A stretch of 64,000 nucleotides of DNA, from the NCBI RefSeq assembly GCF_030272615.1, contig NC_081414.1:822737896-822801895 (forward strand), read 5' to 3'. The notes under the pieces were generated by a model. It was not told the origin of the DNA and ran no database searches. It was given only the letters and a program-made list of their open reading frames with translations. The DNA comes from Cryptomeria japonica (lineage: Eukaryota; Streptophyta; Pinopsida; Cupressales; Cupressaceae). Both the position numbers and the translations under genes were made by a program. Below, one piece after another: positions 36,875 to 48,570 of the stretch. Numbering within the stretch: position 1 is the first letter of the stretch; the number at the start of each line of letters is the position of its first letter.

Positions 36875-37962
36875 TTCTTTAGTCTAAATTTGTGTTAAAA
36901 CAACATTCTAATCATCATCATATCCCATGCTCTGATTTCTTTTCCATAGTTCCCATCAACCTTCACATTTGCACTTTCCACTATCTTTATTAGTCTCTTA
37001 CTGTAGCACTAGTAGGCTTTGCTTTGTTGAATATTCCAAGAAGATTCCTTCATCACTTCTTGCATTGAACTTTCCTATATCCTCATCTCACTTGATATAA
37101 CACTTGCTTCCAAAAATTTGAAATATCTCATAGTAGGAACATGACCAAACCATAGTTCACGAGTCTTACTAGTATCACCTTTTATATGCAATCAGTTAAA
37201 TGTGTAGACAACAATGCTAACATCTTCTCTCCAATAGAGCTTCAAAACATTCCCTTCAATCAACATAGTCCTTGTAGCATCCAAGATAGTTTTGTTCTTC
37301 CTTTCAACAAATTCATTCTGTTGTGGGGTTCTAGGAGAAAATAATTATCTTCTAATTCCATGCTTCTCACATAATGAGTCAAACTCACCAGCACAAAATT
37401 ATCCTCCTCTGTAAGATCTGAGACACTTCACCTTCAATCCTGTCTCAGTTTCAACCTTTTCTTTGAATATCTTGAATTGTTGGATGCTTCTGATTTTTCT
37501 CTCAAAAAGACAACCCACATCATCTTGGAATAATAATCAATCACCAACATGAAATATCTGTCACTCTGTACACTTCTAATACTTGTAGGTCTACATAGGT
37601 CAGTATGCACAAGATCTAGCAATCCATTAGATGTATACTGCTTACTCTTGAAAGAAATTCTTGTTTGCTTTTCCCATTTGACATTCCTTACATACTAGAT
37701 TAGCAGGCATAACAATCTTACACAAATATCTAATGGTTTGAGTAGAATTGATCTTAATGATTGAATCAAAATTAACATGCAACATTCTCCTATGCCACAA
37801 CCAACTTTCACCAATTTGAGAAATCAATAAACTTTTCTCATTGGCATTCAAATGAAAGATATTACCTTCAGTCTTAGTTCCCGATGCCATCTCTATACCA
37901 GAGGCATTTAGGATCTTGCATTTTCCATTCTTGAATTGCAAATCATAACCTTTGTCAACCAT
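36875..37962 (-). pseudogene. Copia integrase, decayed
   Basis: Open segments are 37962-37642 (pre-integrase zinc domain: WLWHRRMLHVNFDSI...CKECQMGK) and 37622-37434 (catalytic start: LDLVHTDLCRPTSI with the first Asp, then YFMLVIDYYSKMMWVVFL). Frames shift below 37434; an NEFVERKN-like stretch near 37310 preserves the region of the catalytic Glu. The integrase is not functional. Confidence 0.85.
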
Positions 37963-38117
37963 CTATCCAACACTTAAAAGATTATTCTTCAAACCTTCAA
38001 CATACAAGACATCATCAGTGTTATTCTTACCATCAAAGGAAATAGAACCTCTACCATGGATCACACAAGCTTTGTCATCTCCAAAACTTAATATTCCACC
38101 ATCATACCTCTCAATAT

Positions 38118-39318
38118 TCATAATTTGCTTTTATAACTGGTCATATGATGTGAACAACCACTGTCAATCACCCATTCACCTTCCTCTTCAACTTTAGCAG
38201 CTAAAGATTTCTCCTCAATAGTACAGCTTGTGGAATCAACAAGTATTGGTCCATCTTCTTTAATAGCAATAAACATAATTTCATCTCCTTCTGATTCTTC
38301 ATCTGTAACACCTTCATCAATAGCATAATAACAGTTCTTATGATCCTTATACTTCTGGTTAGATTTGTAAGGCTTATCATACTTCTCATGCTTCTGATAT
38401 CTGTCATTCCTATCATTCTTATCAAATTTATCATGCCTATCATATTTAGGCATTCTCTCCAAACATCTAGAAGAAAAATATCCTATCTTATTGCAAGAGA
38501 AACATTTCAAAGGAAATTTTCCATCATACCTACCAATTCCTTTAGGCAAACTCTGAGCAATCAATGTTTCAAGCTCATCTAATTCTCTTTCTTTCTCTTC
38601 CATCTCTCTTGTTTCTCTTTCATCTCTAGATATTCTTCATTCTTCGAGATCATACTTCTTCTTTCTAGATATAGATACTCTAAATGTTGTCTCAAAATTT
38701 CCATGTGATTCACCAAACTCGCTTAGTTCAAATACAACAATCTTTCCAACCAACATATCTCTTGTCATGGTAGTCACACTTTGTATCTCATCAATAACAA
38801 TTACCTTATGGTTGTAAGTAGGAGGCAATGATCTCAACACCTTAGCAACAATTTCATCTTCTTCAAGGGTTACACCGAAGCATCTCATACCTAGGACAAG
38901 TTCATTCACCTTAGCCATAAAGGAGCTTATGTCCTCATCTTCTTCCATGTTCAGCATCTCATAATTCCCTTTCAAACTTTGCAACTTAGCAACTTTGACT
39001 TGTTTATATCCTTCATACAAGGTCTCAAGATTCTCCCAAATCTCATGTGCAATCTGAAGTCCCATCATATTAGTCATTTCTGAATAAGTTAGGATACTCA
39101 GCAATGCTTCCTTAGCTCTAATGTTATTTTTCAGCATCCTTGATCTCAACGGTAGTAACTGTTCCATTCTTAGGAAAATAATAGGCATCCTTTGTGATCT
39201 TCTAGTAATCTTCTCCAAGACATCTCAAGTGCACCTCCATCCAGATCTTCCATATAGCATAGTTACTTCCATCAAATCTCAGAATCTCCTTCTTAAAGAT
39301 AACACCTCCAGTTGCCAT
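38118..39318 (-). pseudogene. Copia Gag and protease
   Basis: The start is the ATG at 39318 (MATGGVIFKKEILRFDGSNY), 45 bp inside the PBS, with AIWKIWMEVHLRCLGE following. Frames change near 39218 and a stop lies near 38635. The UBN2-type capsid is clear (EIWENLETLYEGYKQVKVAK, LKGNYEMLNMEEDEDISSF). The zinc knuckle CFSCNKIGYFSSRC has Tyr for His. The protease motif WVIDSGCSHHMTSYKSKL at about 38180-38120 keeps the catalytic DSG. Confidence 0.9.
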
Positions 39319-39360
39319 CCCAAATCACCTCAAGTAGTCAATCTTCTTTCGGAGGATCTA

Positions 39361-39372
39361 GCTCTGATACCA
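39361..39372 (-). other. Primer-binding site, initiator-Met tRNA type
   Basis: The minus strand reads TGGTATCAGAGC two bases inside the LTR edge at 39375. Confidence 0.92.
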
Positions 39373-39374
39373 AT

Positions 39375-40721
39375 TGTTGGAAACAACAATGGAGGAAAAT
39401 TGAGAGGAGGGGTGAATTAGTTTTCATCAGATTAACAAACTTTACCTCAAATACAAATCTGATCAATTATAACAACAACAAAGATAGGCAAATTGATAGC
39501 ACAACACACAACACCAAGATTTTGATGTGGAAAACCTGGTTAAGGGAAAAACCATGGTGGGAGCCTACCCATAATAAGATGATACTCTGTAGTAGTATGT
39601 GAAAATAATTATAATGGCGAATGCACATGCATTCAAGCTCACTGCCTAGAGCTCACTACTCAAAATACAATAACCCAAAAGGCTACAACCCTCAAGGAAG
39701 GTTCACCACCTTAAAAGGAAGTCTCACTGACTTACAAAATATTTGGACAACAATCCAAAATAAAATGAACTAAAAGAATAGCATCTGCTAATGCCTGATG
39801 ATAGTTTCAGTTAAGCACATATGTCTGCCCTACAACACTCCAATCTCTACTCAAACACAATGCCAAAGGATTTATTCACTTTTTTGTACCTTTACTATTC
39901 TCTAATAATATAGACACAACACCAATACCAAACTTACATGACTATATCACCTATTTATACAATTCATCAATCTTGACTACAAGGTCGGCCAAACCCTCAA
40001 CTCACAATTAGAAAATTACATCACACAATACAAAGATCGACCACCTAACCATTATTATGATATACATGACATAACATGGACCTAAACCAAGTGCTCAAAC
40101 ATGCAACACCACTAGAAATTACACCAGGAGCAACCGCAACATGCTACACCACCAAGATACCACATAAAATGAAGAATATCACTAGATCATGAAAATCACC
40201 AAAATATTGCACAACAATCAATCTGGACCATAAAAAAGAATAGGACACAATTAGAAAACACCAGCAAGCATGTTAGAATAATCTGTAATAGCTACAGCAA
40301 CACCACTTATCAAATCTTCACCGATCAACATTTGAAACTCAAGAACACTCAAACAACAACAACTATGACGAGGAAAGGTAACTTGCAGAGAACCAGATTA
40401 CAAACCATCTGAAATGAAGATACACAAGAACATCCCAAAATACCAAGTCAAGATCTTATCACACCAAAATATACTGGAGGAAATATTGAACTCTGCAAAG
40501 CACTGATCAAAAAAACCAAACTGTAAACAAAATCATATGATATGATCAATTAAGCTCCCAGATCACTGAAATAAATAAAGAAAGATATAATGATACAAGA
40601 AATACTCCATACACCGAACCATGGTCCCAATAAACCAACTTGCAATCACTAAAGCAATCAATCACAACAATATGTTGACATCAATGACAACAACATATCT
40701 TAGCAGCTGCAATGTTCAACA
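39375..40721 (-). repeat. 5' LTR (1,347 bp)
   Basis: The plus strand runs TGTTGGAAAC...GTTCAACA, with GAGGAGGGGTGAATTAG near 39403 as in other copia LTRs here. Confidence 0.9.
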
Positions 40722-40959
40722 AATATGTGGTGGGAAAGAAACAAGGGAATTTTTAGACAAGAAAAAATAGAATTAGATAACATTTTGAAAAAAATAAAAA
40801 ACTAAATATTAGTAGTGACTAATTTGTATGTGAGAAGAGTGAAAGATCTAAGAATAGCTTTCACTAATTGGGACAATCAATTTTTTAAAGACTAGAAAGA
40901 AGTAGTGTTTCCTTTCCATGGAAGATGATTCATAAAATCAAAGAAAAAAGTGGATAGAA

Positions 40960-41340
40960 TTAAAATTGTCTAGAATCCACCTCTGCAAGGAAAATTAAAA
41001 CTAAATTTTGAGGTTGTAGATAGAGATAATCCTGGAGTGTCTAGTGCGGGATGTGTTGTTCAAGGTCATCGTGGACCAATTCTTAAAGCTCGCTTGAAGG
41101 CACAAATAATATGGAAGAATTGCTATCCCTCCTTAAAGTGTTGAATTTTGATGTATTCTTTGAATGTCAAGCATATTGAGTTAGAAGGAGAATCAATAAT
41201 CATCATCAATGTTTATAAACAAAAGAGAATTCACAATTAGAAAGTTTATTGTATCTTACAATAAGTTTTGAAGTTGATGGAGGAGTTTGAGGAGTATGAG
41301 TTAAATCACTATCATAGAGAGGTGAATGACCTGAATTTGT
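40960..41340 (+). pseudogene. LINE RNase H relic
   Basis: The plus strand reads GKLKLNFEVVDRDNPGVSSA, GCVVQGHRGPILKARLKA, then HIELEGESIIIIN and MEEFEEYELNHYHREVNDL. These match in order the C-terminal RNase H of plant LINEs (LNFDGA...GNPG...GCVVR; VEGDS; I.REGN..AD). A frameshift near 41110 and stops make it non-functional. No RT is seen upstream; the copia element ends at 40721, which may have cut it off. Confidence 0.7.
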
Positions 41341-41469
41341 GAAACATCTGGAAATTTTGATAAAATGGCTTTAAGAAATGAAGATTCCAACTTGGTAAAG
41401 AGAGTAAATTGCAATAGTTACAAGTATGTATAGTTTCAAACAATATTTAGGAATTAATCTACATAATGA

Positions 41470-42160
41470 ACTATGTAGAAGAGGAGATACCTATTGGAAC
41501 ATTCATGGAAATTTTTTGATAATTGACACAACTGTACATACATCATGGGTTTTTTCCTAAGTGGAAAGAATAATAGTTTCAAACATTAAGAGATACTTTC
41601 CCACCTAGAACAATTCTATCAATAGTCAACTTTAAGAAGAATTACTCTTTTGTGCATCAAGAAGAGATTCAATCATATTTTTACTTTTCAGAGTAGATCA
41701 CTATTATGGTCCATGTGTGTTATCAACATGAACAATTGGACTTGGATGGTGTTAGAAATATGATGCATGAGTTATTAAGAAAGAATGCCACTTTGATATT
41801 AGTAATGATAAATAGTATAAAACACTTTTTGTACAAAATTTCTTCACAATTTTTTTGATAATTTGGTAGCTAGGGGTGTAAAACTCAAAAAGCATTTCGT
41901 GTGGTTAGATGGATGTGCATCACAATAAAAATCATCACAGTCATTTTACGCACTATCTAGATATTGTTGAGCTTACAATATACCACATGTTTGGAGTTTC
42001 TCTAAGACTGGGCATGTAAAGGGTGAATGTGATGGTGCAAGAGGTTGCATCAAATGTGCTCTAAGAAAGAATCAAAGGTTCCCAAAGATGACTCTTCATG
42101 ATTACAATCCTTATAATGTCTCCATGGAACTTGAAAAGGAATCGGTTTAGCTTCCAATTT
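41470..42160 (+). pseudogene. Relic of an unusual protein family (D-G-C-x-x-Q-x-K / H-x-K-G-x-x-D-G motifs)
   Basis: There is no long ORF, but from 41881 to about 42090 one frame reads nearly clean: KKHFVWLDGCASQ, KSSQSFYALSRY, AYNIPHVWSF, TGHVKGECDGARGCIK and CALRKNQ, with only two stops. Upstream, 41640-41850 reads FVHQEEIQSYFYFSE, HEQLDLDGVRNMMHELL. The pairing of a DGC-x-x-Q-x-K motif with a GH-x-KG-x-x-DGA motif about 30 residues later resembles a family of uncharacterised, apparently transposon-related eukaryotic proteins with W-x-DG-x-x-x-QFK and GHGKG-x-x-DG signatures. I recall the pattern, not a named family. A functional assignment is not possible by eye. Confidence 0.5.
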
Positions 42161-44990
42161 CTTCCCTAAAAAATGGACACCCATACTTGCAAGATAAAGA
42201 TTACATTAAATATAATAAATGATCAAAAACCAAGAGACATATGTTGCGTCTTCCATGCTCCCACTTGGAGAAGCCCATAGGTTAGTCTCTTTCCACTTTC
42301 TAAGTCATGAAATATCTTATTCTATATATCCATTAGTGGGTAAAATAATATTAAATATTTGTGTTGACAACCATCTTTAACTACTACTTGTGGAACCCAT
42401 CACCTCTTATGAATGCATTAGAAATATGTAAAATGAAAACAACTATCATATGAAACTTGAAACTTTTAAAATAAATAAAATAACATTGCATATAAAGGAA
42501 AGGATAAGAATGTGATAAGGTAGAGTGAAAGTTTGACTACCCATTCAAAAATGAAACACACATGTTGACTTTCTAAATGAGTGTTAGGAAACTTGGTGAC
42601 TCCACACGAGGTGAGCTAAAAAGTTAGATGTATCTTGAGTAAGCTTAAGAGTAGAGTGAATAGGAATCTTCTAGATAAGATAAAAGATAACTATTTTTAG
42701 TAATAACTCTATTCAAACTAAATTGTCTACATTATAAATTTATAGGTTTTCTCCCAAAGTATAATATCATACTTCAATTATAAATAAAATGATTTAACTA
42801 TTTGGAGTAAACATTCTCTTCAATATCTTCATGAGTAGTCTATGCATTTCTAAAAATATTGTTGATTTTATTAAACAAATTTATTGATTCAAGTCTTATT
42901 AAATGACTAGCTTTCCAACTAAAAGATGGATAGACCATTGCAAAGAATATACAACCTATAATCATACTTATCTTGCTAGATAAAGGTAGCCATCATTTTT
43001 TATACTCAACCTCCCACATCACCAACCCATATAAAACACACAAATTCAATCTTCTTTATGTATTTGTGTTTCTATTTTATTGACATCTATGCCTAAATAT
43101 ATGTAACATTATTAGGTGTTGTTTCAACAATATATTTTAACTTTACATTATCACTTATCTATTAGAATATGATGTAGAACCCTTTTATCATCAACCCAAA
43201 ATACAAGTACTTAGTGATAAATAAGCATGGTTATTTTATGTATCGGGTATGGTTTCTCTAAGGCTTGATTTTTAATCTAATAATCATATATAACATCTTA
43301 GCAAAATATCTTTGTCCTATCAATTCTTAAATCCAAAGGAAGCATTAATGACCTTAATAAATTGGGTCATCTTTTTCCCTACCTAATCATAAGTTGAAAG
43401 TCTTTTGTCCTAAGTTTGACACCCAAAGAACTTAGAAAATAGTCTAGCCTTAGATATTTCTGAGCATGCAACTTTAAGTGCAAACATGCATGGAGGAACT
43501 AATGAGGTTAAGTTTGGATTACTATTTTTCATCCATAATGCACCTTCCTTTCCTTTCCTTTCCCAACCCTTATCTCATGGTAAAATAATATTTCTTAATA
43601 AGTTATTAATTACTCGATGTTAACTAAATTTCATAACTTTTCTTTAATAAATGTTGGTTAATATGATCTTTTGATAATATGTTGTAAAAAAAAGTGTTTT
43701 GGTTGAACAATGTTATTTAACAATTCTTGGAGGACTTTACTTGTCTTTAAAATTGTTATATCCTGATATCAAGAAGGCTCGAGCATTGGAAAAATATTTT
43801 TCATCTCTAATTGGGCTACATGCTCTTGAAAAGAAGACACCACCTAGTTCTCTCACACTTTATAACAAAATATACTCAATAGTTCTAGTTTTCTCACACT
43901 AGACTCCTCTTAGAAAAAATAAATTCAAAATTTATTAAGCTGATTAACCTTAGAAATAACCTATAACAATGATAGACTCTTATTGGGAGTCCTCCTTGAA
44001 GATATTTACTTTTCTTTACGATTTCAAAAGTAGATTTTACATTAATCTTATAATAAAGTGTCAACTTTCCAATTAGTTAAGACTCTTCATAGAACTTCAA
44101 CAATATCAACATGTTTAACAGAGGGGTCTACCATGAATATTTAATAGTGGTAATTAATTAAACATTAATTGTTATATCCTATTTTTATATCATTCTAGCA
44201 TGCAAAAGACATGATTATTGATGTTACTATCTCTTAGTTCAAGACATTATACTTTAATTGTTTTTCTTGTTTTTAATATGATGTATATGTAATTATATTA
44301 AATCATGAGGGATAGTTATATTTGCAATTGCTGAATTTTTTTGAGTTTAATGTTATGATTTTAAAACATACTAAATATTTGAAAATGTATTTGTTTGATT
44401 ACAGAGGAAGAACTTTGCTTACTTAAATAAATTTTTGATATTTATTATATGACTATGTTGAAGTAAACATTGTTGTTTCATATTGTGTTTCCTACATGTA
44501 TATTATGTTAATTATTAAAGTTTTTATATTTGAATTTTTTGTTTTTTTCAAATGTTATAATAAAATACTAAGGAATTTCTTATTTAATTGTGATTTTATC
44601 TTGAATTCAATAAATGAGTTGTTAGAGAAATTTATTTCTTAACATCTCATTGCAAAATAACTATTTTTAATTTCAATATAAATATTATCAATTTTTAATT
44701 CATCATTTGAAAAGTATTTTAATTCTTAGCTCTTAGATTGTTATCTTTTTTACATTTACTTTCAAATTACAATGATTTTTAAAAAAAGATTTCAAACTAT
44801 CCTTTTTCCAAACATCCTTTAAATACCACATCTTAGAAAATGATTATCTAAAATCAAAATAGTGTTCTATTTACAATTTGACAAGTCTTATATGATTGAT
44901 ACTTCTTACATATTAATTTAAAATAAAGTTGAAGGCGAGGATGCATTATTATTATAATAAAATCTATGTTATGTTTTTAAAAGAAAATTA
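42161..44990. other. AT-rich DNA without recognisable genes
   Basis: No coding signal beyond short random ORFs (for example 43699-43902). A small (CTTTC)n-like microsatellite lies at 43545-43566. Confidence 0.4.
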
Positions 44991-45022
44991 TAAAGGTTAG
45001 CATAAAATCTATTCTTAATTCT

Positions 45023-45134
45023 AAAATCAACATTAACATTATAAAAGACTATATTTATTTTAATTATTATTATATTATAACCCTTTCCCTAAAATTAAAA
45101 TAAGTATAGTCTTTTATAATGTTAGTGTTGATTT
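45023..45134. repeat. Hairpin-forming inverted repeat
   Basis: AAAATCAACATTAACATTAT at 45023 is mirrored by ATAATGTTAGTGTTGATTTT ending at 45134, with about 42-bp arms and a 28-bp loop. A third, direct copy of the arm follows at 45138. The 44991-45060 stretch recurs at 46811-46890. Confidence 0.8.
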
Positions 45135-45299
45135 TTCTAAAATCAACAATAACATTATAAAAGAGTATAATTTTTTTATGTTTTAAGAATATATTTATTG
45201 TATTTTGGATGCTTTTAGATAGTTCAAATGAAAAAAAATAAATTTAATTAAAAAATTATTAATGGTATATTATAACCTTTCCCTAAAATTAAAATTAAT

Positions 45300-46016
45300 T
45301 TAATTCTTTATATAAGGTGTAATGGTTTGGACAACACCCCTTATTATATTATATCAAGATTTTAGTCTTTATACTTAGTTCAAAATTTAAACCCCATACC
45401 TAATCTCAAGTATTATCATAGACTTGGTTGAAACCCCATACCTAACCCTAAACATAATATAATCATAATTGAACCTAACCCTACAATCAACCCTAACCAT
45501 AACCCTAATCATAAAACAAGTATAGTCAAATTAATAGTAATCTTAATTGTAACCCTAAACCGAGTTCTAACAAAAACTAATTTGAACCCTAAGCTTGATT
45601 CTAAAATTAACAATAGTAATTCTAAGTGAAACACCAATTCTAATTGAAACCCTAACCTTGATACTAACACTAATATGTAAAAGTCCATATTGTTTAAGAA
45701 AGTAAAAAGAGAAATGTAATAATTTTATTTAAATGGTTATCAAAATAGAATTAAGTTAAATATGTGATTATCAAAATAGAATTAAGTTAAATTCTACATG
45801 TTTTATGATTAGGGTTAGGGTTAGGGTTAATTGTAGGGTTAGGTTCAATTATGATTAGATTATGTTTACAATTAGGTATGGGGTTTCAATTAAGTCTATG
45901 ATAATACTTGAGATTAGGTATGGGGTTTAAATTTTGAATTAATTATAAAGACTAAAATCTTGATATAATATAGTAAGTGGTGTCTTCCAAACCATTACAC
46001 CTTATATAAAGAATTA
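45300..46016. repeat. Long inverted repeat, about 215-bp arms
   Basis: The left arm (45300-45517) reads TTAATTCTTTATATAAGGTG... to ...CCCTAATCATAAAAC. The right arm (45800-46016) reads the reverse complement, from GTTTTATGATTAGGGTTAGG to ...CTTATATAAAGAATTAA. The spacer is about 280 bp. CCCTAA motifs sit on one strand in the left arm and on the other in the right. A third partial copy of the arm follows in direct orientation at 46020-46115. Confidence 0.85.
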
Positions 46017-46140
46017 ATTAGTTCAAAATTTAAACCCCATACCTAATCTCAAGTATTATCATATACTTAGTTGAAACCCCATACCTAAACCTAAACATTA
46101 TCTAATCATAGAAATGCTAATTGAATTATAATTCTAACCT

Positions 46141-46820
46141 TTTTTTTTTCTATCAATCGATAAGGCTTGAACCTTGATGGCAAGAACAACAACACAGCAG
46201 CTTAACCCTGACAACATGCCACTATGGGCAATTCTAATCTTTTTTTAACCCTAGCCATAAATTAAGCATTTTTCCTATAACCCTTATTAAACCCTAACCC
46301 TAGATGAACCCTACATCTAACCCTAACTTATCCCTAAAACTAACTAACCCTAACCCTAATTAACCTAAACATTATCTAATCATAATTGAACCTAACCCTA
46401 ACCATAAAACAGAGGATGCAAAATTTTATGGACTTTTTAGATAGTTCAAATGAAAAAAATAAAATAAAATTATAAAGGTTTTTTTCTTTCAATCGGTAAG
46501 GCCTGAACCTTGATGGCAAGAACAACAACACAACAACTTAACCCTCACAACATACCACTATGGGCAATTCTAATCTTTTTTAACCCTAGCCATAAACCAA
46601 ATATTTTTCCTATAACCCTTATTAAACCCTAACCCTAGATGAACCCTACATATAACCCTAACTTATCCCTAAAACTAACTAAACCCTAACCCTAATTAGC
46701 CTAAACATTATCTAATCATAATTGAACCTAACCCTAACCATAAAATAAAGTATGCAAAATTTTAGGGACTTCTTAGATAGTTCAAATGAAAAAAATAAAA
46801 TAAAATTATAAAGGTTAGCA
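46141..46820. repeat. Tandem duplication, period 336 bp
   Basis: TCAATCGATAAGGCTTGAAC at 46153 recurs as TCAATCGGTAAGGCCTGAAC at 46489. Both are followed by a CTTGATGGCAAGAACAACAA stretch and the same series of telomere-like variants up to a T-rich end. A third partial copy begins near 47045. Confidence 0.85.
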
Positions 46821-48125
46821 TAAAACATAATAAATCTATTCTTAATTCGAAAATCAACACTAACATTATGAAAGACTATACTCATTTTAATAATAATTAT
46901 ATTATAATGCTTTTCCAAACTTCAATTCTCAAATTAACAGTAATCATAATTGTAACCCTAACCCCAATTATAACTAAAACTAATTGAACCCCAATCCTAA
47001 CCTAACCTTAACATTAGCCCTAACTATACTTGAACCATAATACTAATTGAATTATAACTCTAACCTTTTTTTAACCCTAGCCAAAAATCAAATATTTTTC
47101 CTATAACCCTTATTAAACCCTAACCTAACTCTTACAAAGTACTATTTGTAACCCTAACCCTAAATGAACCCTACATCTAAACCTAACTTATCCTTAAAAC
47201 TAATTAAACCCTAACCCTAATTAAACCCTAACCATTCTTATATCATAACCCTATCCCTAATTGAACATTAAGCTTAAGTTTTATTAAACCCTAAATGGTA
47301 GCTTATATATATATATATTTAATAATACATATCCTTCTTGAGGCCTATTGCACTTTAAGCTTGACATTTGAAATTGAACCCTAGCCCTATGTTCACTAAA
47401 TCAAATCAAACCCAAATTATAAATATAATTGAACTAAATCAAATCCTTACCCTCACACTAAAGAAAATTGAAGCAAGATCGTAAACCTAACTGAACCCTA
47501 ACCCTAATACTAAACAATGTTGAACCCTAACCCTAACACTAAACTAAATTGAATCCTTTCTCTAAACCTAATTTAACAATAATCCTAATTAAACCCTAAA
47601 CTTAAAAATCATTTTGATTGAATAACCCCAAACTAAATTCAACCTTGAGATCCTAACACTGAACGAAAGTTGAAACCAAATTTCAAACTTAATTGTAACC
47701 CTAAAAAGAATTTAATTGTAACCCTAACCAAAAAACCAAACCAAATTGAACTCTAGACCTAAACCAAGTTGAAGCCTAGCCCTAAAACTAATTAACCATA
47801 AAACCAAAATAAACCCTATTGTATCATAACCTTAATACTATACCAAATTAAACCTTAACCAATCCCAAACCTAATTTGATATGAACCCAAATTAAAACCT
47901 AACCCAAACCAGATCCACCCAAATTAAACCTTATCCCTAAAGCTAAATGAACATTACACTAAATTAAACCTTAAAAATCAACTTAATTAAATATTTAACA
48001 AAATTTGACTCTAAATGTATGAACCCTAACTATAATATTAAACCAAATTGAACCCTAGCCTGAAACAAAATTAAACTGTAACCCTAAACCTAAGTGGACA
48101 TGAAACCAAATTCAAACCTAACTCC

Positions 48126-48420
48126 TCACACACGTAGCATGGGAGCTGGAAACCACACCTCAGCCTATGTTATGTTAAGCGTGTAGGAAGCATCCAACTT
48201 CTCGGCCAATCAAAGATGCCCTCACTTGCTTTATATTATTATATTATATAGTTTTATTGCCAATTTATTCTAGGGTTCATTTGTTGCATAGTTGAAATCA
48301 TATAGTAAAGTTATTTAGATTACTAATGCGGTATTAGAGCTTAGGCTACTATGTGTATGAAATTTAATGTTTTGAAATAATGCTTTTCATAATAGGTTAT
48401 TTTCAAACTTTTATAGGTAT
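48126..48420 (+). repeat. Retroelement LTR end and PBS remnant in telomere-like block
   Basis: Sequence unlike its surroundings ends with ACTAATGCGGTATTAGAGCT followed by TAGGCTA. This closely resembles the LTR-end/PBS junction of plant gypsy elements (TGGTATCAGAGCTTAGG). It splits a duplicated telomere-like segment, the sides of which (47930-48125 and 48573-48770) are similar. Confidence 0.5.
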
Positions 48421-48570
48421 ATATTGCAATGTTCATTCAATTGTTTATTATTTTTTTATGTTTATCATTTGGTTCATATGATATATTGCAATGTTCATTC
48501 AGTTGTTTATTATTTTTTTATGTATATCATTTGATTCATTTGGTATATATTGCAATGTTCATTCAGTTGT
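48415..48570. repeat. About 62-bp tandem repeat, 2-3 copies
   Basis: TATTGCAATGTTCATTCA occurs at about 48423, 48485 and 48549, each followed by T/GTTGTTTAT; the first two also share TTTTTTTATGT. Confidence 0.8.

Larger units (their letters stand above)
33510..40721 (-). mobile_element. Ty1/copia retrotransposon, outer 3' LTR end lost
   Basis: LTR sequences at 33510-34821 and 39375-40721 flank a minus-strand gag-protease-integrase-RT-RNase H series with PBS and polypurine tract. The LTRs match well except that the 3' LTR lacks about 135 bp at its outer end. The internal genes carry several stops and a lost stretch in integrase. LTR divergence by eye is about 10-12%, older than the copia element at 18604. 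No target duplication can be paired because the left end is missing (right flank AATAT). Confidence 0.9.
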
